Below are positions 8,422 through 14,926 of a DNA stretch of 16,611 nucleotides, piece after piece. The notes beneath the pieces were generated by a model. That model did no database searches and was not told the DNA's origin. It saw only the letters and a list, made by a program, of their open reading frames with translations. The stretch is from Methanosarcinales archaeon (GTDB taxonomy: Archaea; Halobacteriota; Syntropharchaeia; Alkanophagales; Methanospirareceae), in contig WJOV01000114.1 in assembly GCA_009618475.1 (NCBI GenBank), positions 1-16,611 on the forward strand, in the 5' to 3' direction. How positions within the stretch are numbered: the first letter of the stretch is position 1; each line of letters begins with the position of its first letter. A program made the translations under genes and the position numbers.

Positions 8422-8435
8422 TTTCTTATAAGAAA
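8422..8435. promoter_or_regulatory. 14-bp perfect palindrome upstream of lrp, candidate operator
   Basis: TTTCTTATAAGAAA is its own reverse complement. It is flanked by CCTTAT (8411-8416) and ATAAGG (8437-8442), an outer imperfect repeat. It lies about 30 nt upstream of the TATA box at 8383-8393. Lrp-family dimers bind palindromic AT-rich sites, often next to their own promoter, so autoregulation is likely; this is inference. Confidence 0.5.
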
Positions 8436-8458
8436 TATAAGGTTTATAAATAGATTTA

Positions 8459-8473
8459 TTTAGAAGTTCTAAA
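8459..8473. promoter_or_regulatory. 15-bp palindrome, candidate second operator
   Basis: TTTAGAA and TTCTAAA are perfect arms around a central G. Its centre is about 37 bp from that of the 14-bp palindrome, between three and four helix turns. It could be a second Lrp site; it could also belong to the end of the winged-helix gene, which stops at 8496, as a weak hairpin. Confidence 0.38.
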
Positions 8474-8495
8474 TTCATACCTTCTCCTCCTTGAT

Positions 8496-8714
8496 TTATC
8501 CAATTATGTAGTATTTTGCGGTCTTTTCTCCCGCTTTCCTCTTCACAATTTTCTTCTTTACCAGCTCGTTTAAGCTGTTCGCCACCGCTCCCTTCGGGAT
8601 TTTCGCTTCCCTTACAATATCCTCCATTCCCTTTGCCTTTCCCTCGCTTGTCGCACCTTTCTTCGCCATCGCATCATACACCTTTTTTGTGTTGCCAGAT
8701 AGTTCTTCCGCCAT
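8496..8714 (-). CDS. Small winged-helix DNA-binding protein
   Basis: 72 residues. The sequence reads as a minimal winged helix: a first helix LSGNTKKVYDAMAKKG, a second GMEDIVREAKI, a recognition helix PKGAVANSLNELVKKK and a wing VKRKAGEKTAKYYIIG. It is rich in lysine (pI clearly basic) with no other domain, as in small archaeal regulators or nucleoid-type proteins. The ATG at 8714 has GAGGT 7 nt upstream; a GTG at 8723 in frame is less likely. A TATA-like GATTTAAATA lies about 47 nt upstream, leaving room for a leader that carries this site. It is transcribed towards the Lrp operon but has its own promoter. The target is unknown. Confidence 0.82.
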   Translation of the reverse strand: MAEELSGNTKKVYDAMAKKGATSEGKAKGMEDIVREAKIPKGAVANSLNELVKKKIVKRKAGEKTAKYYIIG

Positions 8715-8756
8715 TGCTCTCACCTCATGCTTTTCTTTCCTTATGAAACATCCTTC

Positions 8757-8766
8757 TATTTAAATC
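8757..8766 (-). promoter_or_regulatory. TATA box of the winged-helix gene
   Basis: The minus strand reads AAAGATTTAAATAG around this point, a purine-rich BRE-like start followed by a TATA element. The transcript would begin near 8735, leaving a leader of about 20 nt that contains the GAGGT site. Confidence 0.5.
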
Positions 8767-8792
8767 TTTCTAAACCCATATTCCGTCTTTTC

Positions 8793-8975
8793 TATTCTGA
8801 TGGAAAGAAGGGCTTGACCGTGATCTACAGGGGGATACCGGAAAACGAGGTAAGGGATGGAGACATCTATTTAACACTGCTAAGAAGCGTTTTAATGCTG
8901 TGTTCGGATGGCAGGACATGTCCTGCAATACCGGTTCCGGATGCACAGGAGTTAAGAAAATACGAGTTCAGGTAA
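8793..8975 (+). pseudogene. Remnant of a GH38 alpha-mannosidase carboxy region
   Basis: An open stretch on the plus strand encodes GLTVIYRGIPENEV, then DGDIYLTLLRSVL, and PDAQELRKYEF. This resembles the conserved late region of GH38 alpha-mannosidases, where a G-x-A-x-x-N-R-G-L-P-E-Y-E-V strand is followed by ALTLLRSVG and by an AQ..G.H.FEY motif. Only about 58 residues remain of a protein that usually has 800-1000, with no start codon of its own that makes sense and a stop right after the EF pair. It therefore looks like a decayed gene fragment. A mannosidase in the past of this locus agrees with the GH130 gene nearby. The family call rests on recalled motifs, not on a search. Confidence 0.66.
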
Positions 8976-9002
8976 TAGAGACTACCTAAAAATCATCCAA
9001 AG

Positions 9003-9635
9003 CTAAATCATGGACATATATATATTCCATATACCAATAGAGATAAAATTAACTGCGATAGCGCCTAATAATAACCCCATAACACGTGTTACCACTAAAG
9101 ATCCACTAACGCCCAATATTCTATTGATGACCTCCGCAAATCTGAAGATGAGATAAGCCAGAGCAAAGGTTAATAATATGGCTAATATCGCGATTATTTT
9201 CAATTCCAGTGCTTGACCTGTTCTTATGACCACTATTACAGTTGTAATTGCACCCGGACCGGTTAATAATGGCATAGCAATGGGAAATACAGAAATATCT
9301 TCTCTTTTGGTGGCGTCTTTTATCTCTTCTGCGGTTACGCTCTCACGCGAGACCCTCGCATGCAACATGTCTAATGCGACTATAAAAAGTAATATACCTC
9401 CAGCAACTCTTAAGCAGTCCACGGTCACACCAAAAAATCTCAATATCAACTCTCCAGATATAGCAAAAACAATTGCCAAAACACATGCTACCGTAACTGA
9501 GCGCTTTGCTATCTCTCTTCTTTCTGTTGCACTCATTCCTGCAGTCAACGAGATAAAAGTGATCAGCCCACCAACTGGATTTACGATAACAAATATTGAT
9601 GCGAAGGCATAAATGAAGAAGGCTATTGCTTCCAT
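9003..9635 (-). CDS. MarC-family integral membrane protein
   Basis: 210 residues with about six hydrophobic segments. Family marks are FVIVNPVGGLITFISLTAGM near the amino end (residues 16-35), RVAGGILLFIVALDML in the middle, and VFPIAMPLLTGPGAITTVIV, the most conserved part. MarC/UPF0056 proteins lie in the cytoplasmic membrane; their transport role is still uncertain and they are no longer thought to cause multiple antibiotic resistance. It has its own promoter, with a TATA box about 25 nt before the ATG, so its transcript is probably leaderless. It is not part of an obvious operon; it lies after the thermosome gene on the same strand with a 200-nt gap. Confidence 0.9.
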   Translation of the reverse strand: MEAIAFFIYAFASIFVIVNPVGGLITFISLTAGMSATERREIAKRSVTVACVLAIVFAISGELILRFFGVTVDCLRVAGGILLFIVALDMLHARVSRESVTAEEIKDATKREDISVFPIAMPLLTGPGAITTVIVVIRTGQALELKIIAILAILLTFALAYLIFRFAEVINRILGVSGSLVVTRVMGLLLGAIAVNFISIGIWNIYMSMI

Positions 9636-9654
9636 ATTTCTATATCATGCGGTT

Positions 9655-9666
9655 GCTTTATATAAC
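9655..9666 (-). promoter_or_regulatory. TATA box of the MarC gene
   Basis: The minus strand reads GTTATATAAAGC, centred about 25 nt before the ATG at 9635, as expected for a leaderless archaeal transcript. Confidence 0.62.
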
Positions 9667-9716
9667 ATCAATCGTGAGGATTCAAAATAAGCTTATATCA
9701 CCGCTTTTCCTTTTCA

Positions 9717-9827
9717 ATGCTGATTTCTCCGATTAAGAAATCCGAATCCATCAATTATAAATACACCCATAAATACGGAGGCGATGTACACATAATCCTG
9801 ATTAAAGGAAAAAATAAAAGGAAGTGA
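9717..9827 (+). CDS. Possible 36-residue small protein
   Basis: An ATG at 9717 opens a frame beginning MLISPIKKSESINYKYTHKY, then GGDVHIILIKGKNKRK, and stops at 9827. A TATA-like CTTATATC (9692-9699) lies about 22-25 nt upstream, as for leaderless genes. The product is basic with an amphipathic, beta-like middle part and no known family. It may be real, or the head of a larger lost gene. It converges on the thermosome gene, whose stop is at 9843. Confidence 0.3.
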   Translation: MLISPIKKSESINYKYTHKYGGDVHIILIKGKNKRK

Positions 9828-9842
9828 AAGAAGAGGAAAAAA
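9805..9842 (-). terminator. T-rich terminator of the thermosome gene
   Basis: Directly after the thermosome stop the minus strand has several T runs, including two of six (near 9836-9841 and 9809-9814), broken by short C-containing stretches. Archaeal RNA polymerase ends transcription at such T tracts without needing a hairpin. Confidence 0.5.
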
Positions 9843-11480
9843 TTAGTATTCCTCTCCCATCCCTTCCATTCCAGGACCTCCTGGAGGCATACCTCCTGCT
9901 GGTGGCTTCGCCGTAGTCGCTGCGATTACATCGTCTATCCTCAGGATCATCGTCGCTGATTCCGTTGCCGAGCTTATAGCCTGTGTCTTTATCCTCAGAG
10001 GCTCAATGACACCCGCTTTCAACATGTCTGTTGGTTCTCCTTTGAACACGTCCAGACCCGCATTTTTATTCCCGGCTTCATGCGCAGACCGAAGTGCCAC
10101 GAGCATATCTATGGGGTCTAAGCCCGCATTCTCGGCAAGCGCCCTCGGAATGACCTCAACTGCGTCAGCGAAAGCCTGTATTGCCAGCTGTTCTCTGCCT
10201 CCTACACTTGCAGCATAATCACGCAGCCTCAGCGCCAGTTCTATCTCCGGGGCTCCTCCTCCTGCTACATACTTACCGTCCTCTACTGCACAAGCCGTCA
10301 CTCTTAATGCGTCATTCATTCCACGCTCTAACTCGTCCACTACATGCTCAGTCCCTCCTCGCAGCAATATAGATACCGATTTCGGGTTCTGGCAATTCTC
10401 TACGAATATCATCTCTTCGCCGCCTATCTTCCTCTCCTCAACCACTCCGGCAGCTCCAAGGTCTTCCGGTCTGATCTCCTCCAAAGTGGTCAATATCTTC
10501 CCTCCTGTTGCGCTTGCCAGCTTCTTCATGTCGCTCTCTTTTACTCGTCTCACTGCTAATATGCCCGCTTTTGCAAGATAATGCTGTGGCAAGTCATCTA
10601 TCCCTTTCTGACAGAAAAGCACGTTCGCTCCGCTGTCTTTCACCTTGTCCACCATGCTCTTCAGCATCCTCTCCTCCTCGTCCAGGAACGCTTTCATCTG
10701 GTCCGGCGAGGTAATCTCTATCTTCGCATCCACCTCTGTCTTCTCTATCTCCAACGCTGAATTTACTAACGCTATCTTCGCATTCTCCACCAGCTTTGGC
10801 ATTCCCGGGTGCACCCGCTCCTTGTCTATCAGCATACCTTTTATCAACACAGTATCGTCCTTGCTTCCGCCCGTTTTCTTATCTAACTTTATGTGGTCAA
10901 TGTCTATCTTCCCTCCTTTCTCTGCTATCGCTCTTACCGACTCTACCGCAAGGTTGGTCAGCAGCTCTCTTGCAACCTCAGCTCCTTTTCCCGTCATCGA
11001 AGTCATTGCTATTTTCTTGAGCGTCTCGGTATCGTCGGGCGTGACGTCCTTTGTCAGCCCCTTTAATATTTCATGTGCTTTCTCCGCAGCTAATCTATAC
11101 CCCGTTACAATCAACGTTGGGTGCACCTCTTGTTCCAACAGGTCCTCCGCGCGCTTCAGCAACTCTCCTGCAATGACTACCGCACTCGTTGTGCCATCTC
11201 CAACCTCGTCGTCCTGCGTCTTCGCTATCTCCACCATCATCTTCGCCGCTGGATGCTCTATGTCCATCTCCTTTAGTATCGTCGCACCATCGTTTGTTAT
11301 GACAACGTCACCCATAGAATCAACCAGCATCTTATCCATACCTTTTGGTCCAAGCGTAGACTTGACTGCGGCAGCTATTGTCTTTGCTGCAAGAATGTTC
11401 CTGCTTTGCGCATCCCTTCCTCTTGTTCGCTCACTGCCTTCCCTTAATATCAATACCGGTGTTCCACCTAATTGTGCCAT
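9843..11480 (-). CDS. Thermosome subunit (group II chaperonin)
   Basis: 545 residues, the usual length. The ATP site is complete: [10 protein letters not shown] at 43-52, TNDGATIL at 62-69, and GDGTTS at 94-99 with the catalytic Asp. Later come [10 protein letters not shown], a helical-protrusion and lid region in the middle third, and [18 protein letters not shown] in the last third. The carboxy end is the Gly/Met-rich tail [14 protein letters not shown] typical of thermosomes, which points into the folding chamber. The protein forms double rings of eight or nine subunits that fold proteins with ATP. GAGGTGAT lies about 10 nt before the ATG. Two TATA-like sites lie upstream (minus-strand TGTATATAAA at 11501-11510 and TAATATATCT at 11514-11523), and I cannot say which is used. 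Only one subunit gene is in the window; partners would lie elsewhere. Confidence 0.97.
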   Translation of the reverse strand: MAQLGGTPVLILREGSERTRGRDAQSRNILAAKTIAAAVKSTLGPKGMDKMLVDSMGDVVITNDGATILKEMDIEHPAAKMMVEIAKTQDDEVGDGTTSAVVIAGELLKRAEDLLEQEVHPTLIVTGYRLAAEKAHEILKGLTKDVTPDDTETLKKIAMTSMTGKGAEVARELLTNLAVESVRAIAEKGGKIDIDHIKLDKKTGGSKDDTVLIKGMLIDKERVHPGMPKLVENAKIALVNSALEIEKTEVDAKIEITSPDQMKAFLDEEERMLKSMVDKVKDSGANVLFCQKGIDDLPQHYLAKAGILAVRRVKESDMKKLASATGGKILTTLEEIRPEDLGAAGVVEERKIGGEEMIFVENCQNPKSVSILLRGGTEHVVDELERGMNDALRVTACAVEDGKYVAGGGAPEIELALRLRDYAASVGGREQLAIQAFADAVEVIPRALAENAGLDPIDMLVALRSAHEAGNKNAGLDVFKGEPTDMLKAGVIEPLRIKTQAISSATESATMILRIDDVIAATTAKPPAGGMPPGGPGMEGMGEEY

Positions 11481-11500
11481 TTATCTTACATCACCTCTAT

Positions 11501-11523
11501 TTTATATACATTTAGATATATTA
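11501..11523. promoter_or_regulatory. Divergent promoter region between thermosome and mini-ORF
   Basis: Two AT-rich TATA-like elements lie here. On the minus strand they are 21-43 nt before the thermosome ATG at 11480. On the plus strand GATATATTAAAA (starting at 11513) is about 45 nt before the mini-ORF ATG at 11563. Confidence 0.45.
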
Positions 11524-11562
11524 AAACTCGTGGTTTGCTGATAGAAAGGAGGTATAAAAGGG

Positions 11563-11643
11563 ATGGCGAAGAAGAAGGAAAAGAAGAAGCGGAAGAAGGG
11601 AAAAGAGGAAGGAAAAAAGGAAGAAAGGAAAAAGAAGAAATAA
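11563..11643 (+). CDS. 26-residue Lys/Glu-rich mini-ORF
   Basis: ATG at 11563 is preceded by a strong GGAGGT 9-10 nt upstream and by a TATA-like element about 45 nt upstream. The frame starts MAKKKEKKKRKKGKEEG and contains 15 Lys, 2 Arg and 5 Glu in 26 residues, then stops at 11643 before a T-rich stretch. It resembles the charged linker of L12-type tails more than any enzyme. The DNA is an almost pure purine run, so chance is possible, but a ribosome site of this quality is uncommon by chance. It diverges from the thermosome gene. A role, if any, in binding nucleic acid or protein is speculation. Confidence 0.4.
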   Translation: MAKKKEKKKRKKGKEEGKKEERKKKK

Positions 11644-11753
11644 AAAGCTTTATTCTTTGTTAATATCAAAATATCTTCGAACAAGCTTATCACCTCTACA
11701 CGATGAATCCTGCCATGCGCATAAACAGGGAGAAGGTTAGATTCATACTTCGT

Positions 11754-12983
11754 TCAACTGCTCCTGCCATTACCGCCTTTTCCTTCTTCAAGCACCCGCT
11801 CCAATTTCTCGGCTGCATGCCTGTGGTCAAATTTCCTTGCCAATGCTAAAGCATTAATCGCAGTCTGCTTCCTTAGCTCAACGTCTTTTAACAGCATAAT
11901 CACATACCCGGAAAAAACGTCATAATCATCAGCCACAAACATATCTTCTCCATGTTTTGGATTTATTCCAAAGGTAGCCAGTCGAGTAGCAACGACAGGC
12001 AGCCCACAAGCCATAGCTTCTAAGAGCTTACCTCTAAAACCCGTGCCTAACTCAATCGGTGCCACCAACACGTCGCTACTCCAATAAACTCGACGCACGT
12101 TCTCGTTATCCCCTCCATCCCGGACAATTACCTTCTCACTTCTCAAATCGAGGAGTTCTCGCGGAGGATTGAACCCGATTGCATAAAACCTCGCATCCGG
12201 GACTTCTTCCAGGATTTTAGCCCAGCAGTGCTCGATAAAATTTTTCACGGCATCTACATTGGGATAATGCTGAAAATTCCCTACGTATAAAATATTTTTA
12301 GTATTTCTATCCCCTGACTCCTCCCCAGGCGGAGTGTAAAATCCCGTGTCCACCCCGTGAGGCACTACCGCGATTTTATTTTTTAACCCCGGCGAATAAT
12401 TTATCAGAATTCCGGCATCCTCACCAGTCAAGGTTAAAATTTTATCGGCGGTGTCATACATCTTAAATTCGTAATTAAATAGCTCCTTTATTGTTTCTTC
12501 GTTAATAGCCTCTCCTTTTTCGGCTCTTAGTTCAAACGCCTTTGTATAGCATTCGTGCACTGAAATTATAGTCCTGGTATCCGCGGGTATAAGGCTACGG
12601 TTCGCCTCTATGTATTGTCCCATCATCGAATATTCTGCAATAATGGCATCGAAATGCCGCCCCTTCAAGGTCAACTTCAATGCCTCTTCTATTTCTTCAT
12701 TATAACCGCCGTCGCCAGTTAAGAATGCCTTTGGTCTATTCAATCGCTTATAAAGTGCCTCCACTTCACCAAGCGGTCTCTCTTTAACTGAATCAACCCG
12801 GATAATCCTTTCACAGAAGGTTTCAAGGCTTTTATCCGCTCTATCTTCGTCCGTATAGGCAGGGGCAATGAGCGTTATCTTATGCCCCATCGAAGACAGA
12901 TTCTTAATTCTGTGATAGATGAGAATAGGTCCGCCTATGACGTCTGCGCGGGGTAGCAACTTGGGTAGAAACAGCAGGTTCAT
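11754..12983 (-). CDS. GT4-family glycosyltransferase
   Basis: 409 residues from the ATG at 12983, a GT-B enzyme. The amino domain starts MNLLFLPKLLPRADVIGGPI and HRIKNLSSMGHKITLIAP; the donor-binding domain has VPHGVDTGFYTP at 208-219, ILYVGNFQHYPNVDAV at 231-246, and the signature WSSDVLVAPIELGTGFRGKLLEAMACGLPVVAT, split at 301-333, where E322 is the usual sugar-nucleotide-binding acid. This ATG overlaps the upstream stop as ATGA and has AGGAG nearby; a longer frame from 13079 lies inside the upstream gene and lacks homology. The two genes form an operon, and the pair probably builds a surface glycan or a glycolipid. Donor and acceptor are not readable. The frame is intact, unlike the GT4 gene in the inositol operon. 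Confidence 0.88.
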   Translation of the reverse strand: MNLLFLPKLLPRADVIGGPILIYHRIKNLSSMGHKITLIAPAYTDEDRADKSLETFCERIIRVDSVKERPLGEVEALYKRLNRPKAFLTGDGGYNEEIEEALKLTLKGRHFDAIIAEYSMMGQYIEANRSLIPADTRTIISVHECYTKAFELRAEKGEAINEETIKELFNYEFKMYDTADKILTLTGEDAGILINYSPGLKNKIAVVPHGVDTGFYTPPGEESGDRNTKNILYVGNFQHYPNVDAVKNFIEHCWAKILEEVPDARFYAIGFNPPRELLDLRSEKVIVRDGGDNENVRRVYWSSDVLVAPIELGTGFRGKLLEAMACGLPVVATRLATFGINPKHGEDMFVADDYDVFSGYVIMLLKDVELRKQTAINALALARKFDHRHAAEKLERVLEEGKGGNGRSS

Positions 12984-14212
12984 TTTCTTGCTCCTTCTAT
13001 AATTTCCCTCATAGTCGAACGAACTTCTCTTTTGCCTGTCCATTCCATTAATTCCTGCCAGCGTTTTTGCAGCTCGCATAACCTTTGAAAAGGGTCGTAT
13101 TTCGGCACTGCATCAGTTTTCGCAATGACGATATTTTTTAACGTTTCCTCACTGCCTTTTCTGTCACCCTGAGCAAGATACTCTTCAGACAACAGCTTGC
13201 AAGATTTTTCAATCTTCTCCACGAGGTCAGGTTTCAAAAAACAGCCTGGATAGGGCTCAAAATTATCCGGATAAACTCTTGGCATCCCTTTCACCTCTTT
13301 TTGATGCTCAATCTTTGCACGCTCAAAGATAAAACGATAGATGTCTTCTCGCAAGCGTCTCCAGGTAGGATGCGTCTTTGACGGTGGAAGGTGCTTGATA
13401 GACAGTTGATTGTCAAGTAAAAAGTAAAATCCAAACATCCTTGCATTTATCAAGAAGTCTATGTCCTCCCCTCTCGGAACATTCGGGTCAAAAGGCACGA
13501 GGGTAAAAAGATTCCGATGGATAAGCATGTTCCCACCAAATACGAATGGTGTCTCTTTCAACCTCGGTTCAGTCCCAATGACCTTATCAAAAGCCTCATT
13601 CATCCTATCATATTTGTCCCAATATTTCATCCAGGGGCGATAAGATTTTTTAACTCGGTAGTCCCCATCGGGTTGAAGATAATATCCCGCTACTGCATTG
13701 ACAATTCTTCCCCCAATATCTTTACCGATAAACTCTTTCGCTTTCGACATGAAGTCCGGGTCTTCAAATACCTCGTCATCGTCAATAAGCACCGCCACTT
13801 CCGAACCTAAGACATGAGGAATGAACGTGCACAGATTTCGTATGTTAGAATATCCTCGCAGTTGGAGAAGGTCAATATACTCTTTTTTGCCCGCTCTAAC
13901 CATCAGATTATGTATCTGCGTAAGATGCGAATGCCCAAATAGCAATACTTCTACGCCTATCGTAGCAGAAGTGGATTTGATAATAGTAGCAACTTTCTTT
14001 TCTACCTGGGCTTCAATATCTTCTGTCGTGGCAACGGCAATTATCACCAATTGAAAATCTTTATCTTTTAATAGGGCTATGCTCTGTATGGCTCTAAGTA
14101 ACGTGCCACCGGCATCTAAAGGAGTGGGATGGTCATAGATAGCGTCTCCTTCCTTCCAACCCACTTCGCTTTCTCTTGCCCAATACGAGGGAATTACCAT
14201 TGTAAATTTCAT
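12980..14212 (-). CDS. GT-A-fold glycosyltransferase (GT2-like)
   Basis: 410 residues. MKFTMVIPSYWARE opens as in GT2 enzymes. The DXD-like metal site is IDDDEVF at 143-149; FVFGGNMLIHR lies at 223-233, the acceptor-side acid motif RGEDIDFL at 247-254 and KHLPP at 273-277, where a His often binds metal. About 100 residues after this form helices with no known domain. The start ATG at 14212 lacks a ribosome site near it. A TATA box at 14270-14277 lies about 60 nt upstream. The enzyme is soluble with no membrane helix seen. Some retaining enzymes that make mannosylglycerate-type solutes share this layout, but I see no specific signature, so the substrate stays open. It is translated together with the GT4 gene that follows. 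Confidence 0.82.
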   Translation of the reverse strand: MKFTMVIPSYWARESEVGWKEGDAIYDHPTPLDAGGTLLRAIQSIALLKDKDFQLVIIAVATTEDIEAQVEKKVATIIKSTSATIGVEVLLFGHSHLTQIHNLMVRAGKKEYIDLLQLRGYSNIRNLCTFIPHVLGSEVAVLIDDDEVFEDPDFMSKAKEFIGKDIGGRIVNAVAGYYLQPDGDYRVKKSYRPWMKYWDKYDRMNEAFDKVIGTEPRLKETPFVFGGNMLIHRNLFTLVPFDPNVPRGEDIDFLINARMFGFYFLLDNQLSIKHLPPSKTHPTWRRLREDIYRFIFERAKIEHQKEVKGMPRVYPDNFEPYPGCFLKPDLVEKIEKSCKLLSEEYLAQGDRKGSEETLKNIVIAKTDAVPKYDPFQRLCELQKRWQELMEWTGKREVRSTMREIIEGARK

Positions 14213-14267
14213 AGCATAGACTTTTACTGACGCAGCACCTGAAATGAAATATACTAATATCTAAATT

Positions 14268-14279
14268 CTTTATATAAGT
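14268..14279. promoter_or_regulatory. Palindromic TATA box shared by the glycosyltransferase operon and L12
   Basis: CTTTATATAAGT contains the perfect palindrome TTATATAA, so TBP could bind in either direction. It is about 60 nt from the glycosyltransferase ATG (14212) on one side and about 60 nt from the L12 ATG (14336) on the other. A second TATA-like site, AATATAAAG at 14299-14307, could also serve L12, but would start the message downstream of or at its ribosome site, so the palindromic site fits better. Confidence 0.5.
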
Positions 14280-14335
14280 AGGAAATATTAGAGTATGGAA
14301 TATAAAGGATAAAGGAAAGGAGGTAGAACGAAGAG

Positions 14336-14683
14336 ATGGAATATATATATGCAGCATTGCTCTTGCATAACTCGGGTAAGGAAGTCACAGAGGATGGAGT
14401 GAAAGCGGTAATGGACGCAGCGGGTATAAAGGCAGATAAAGGCAGGGTGAAAGCACTGATATCCGCTCTTAGCGACGTCAACATAGATGAGGCGATGGAG
14501 CAGCAAGCACAGCCAGTCTATGCCCCTGCGGCAGTGGCACCGCCAACCGCGATGCCAGCAGAAGCACCGGCAGCAGCTCCAGAAGCAGCAGAGGCGGAGA
14601 AGAAAGAAAAGAAGAAGAAGGAAGGAGAGGAGGAGAAAGCAGAAGAGACGGGTATGGAAGGACTTTCTTCGCTATTCGGCTAA
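14336..14683 (+). CDS. rpl12p: Ribosomal stalk protein P1 (archaeal L12)
   Basis: 115 residues, the normal length. The dimerising amino domain is [20 protein letters not shown] and [18 protein letters not shown]. It is followed by an Ala/Pro hinge (about residues 60-85), a charged Lys/Glu stretch, and the conserved [10 protein letters not shown] tail that recruits translation factors. GGAGGT lies 11 nt before the ATG. In most archaea this gene follows L1 and L10; here neither neighbours it, since the upstream gene is a glycosyltransferase on the other strand. Its end carries a hairpin across the stop codon. Confidence 0.96.
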   Translation: MEYIYAALLLHNSGKEVTEDGVKAVMDAAGIKADKGRVKALISALSDVNIDEAMEQQAQPVYAPAAVAPPTAMPAEAPAAAPEAAEAEKKEKKKKEGEEEKAEETGMEGLSSLFG

Positions 14684-14693
14684 AAGAATAGCG
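14670..14693 (+). promoter_or_regulatory. Hairpin across the L12 stop codon
   Basis: CGCTATTC (14670-14677) and GAATAGCG (14686-14693) are perfect 8-base arms with an 8-nt loop that holds the stop codon. It may protect the 3' end or help release transcription or translation; the role is inferred. Confidence 0.5.
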
Positions 14694-14694
14694 C

Positions 14695-14720
14695 AGCGTC
14701 TTTCCGTAAACGCTTTTTCT
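14695..14720 (+). terminator. Terminator-like hairpin plus T tract after L12
   Basis: AGCGT and ACGCT form a 5-bp stem with a 10-nt loop, followed directly by TTTTTCT. The T tract alone can stop archaeal RNA polymerase. It lies before the tRNA gene. Confidence 0.5.
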
Positions 14721-14795
14721 AACGGGGTTTAGAAGAAAGTTTGGTCAAAGAGAGAAGCAAAAAGTTTCTGATAAATCGCCTTCTTTTAGATTTAT

Positions 14796-14870
14796 GCTCC
14801 GGTAGTGTAGCTCGGCCAATCATCTCGGCCTTTCGAGCCAAGGACTCGGGTTCAAATCCCGGCCGGAGCA
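14796..14870 (+). tRNA. tRNA-Glu (anticodon TTC)
   Basis: 75 nt. The acceptor arms GCTCCGG (14796-14802) and CCGGAGC (14863-14869) pair fully, with discriminator A at 14870. The T arm is CGGGTTCAAATCCCG. The anticodon loop CTTTCGA at 14830-14836 has anticodon TTC at 14832-14834. The anticodon stem TCGGC/GCCAA has one mismatch: C14826 faces A14840, where G would be expected. The CCA end is not encoded, as usual in archaea. No intron is seen. Confidence 0.95.
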
Positions 14871-14926
14871 TTATTTGTTTTTATAACCACGAGGTTACAC
14901 AGGGTTTCAAAATAAAAAGATAAACA

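Noticed and set aside
10006..11541. Long open frames on the plus strand opposite the thermosome gene
   Set aside because: They are antisense to a clearly conserved gene and their sequence is Ser/Leu-rich with no family signature.
11703..11843. Plus-strand ORF starting MNPAMRINREKVRFILRS
   Set aside because: The first part looks protein-like, but there is no ribosome site and the frame soon runs antisense through the end of the GT4 gene. It might be a lost gene head; the evidence is too thin to list.
12984..13079. Longer amino end for the GT4 glycosyltransferase (start at 13079)
   Set aside because: The extra 32 residues lie inside the upstream gene, lack similarity to the family, and an ATGA-overlapping ATG with a ribosome site exists.
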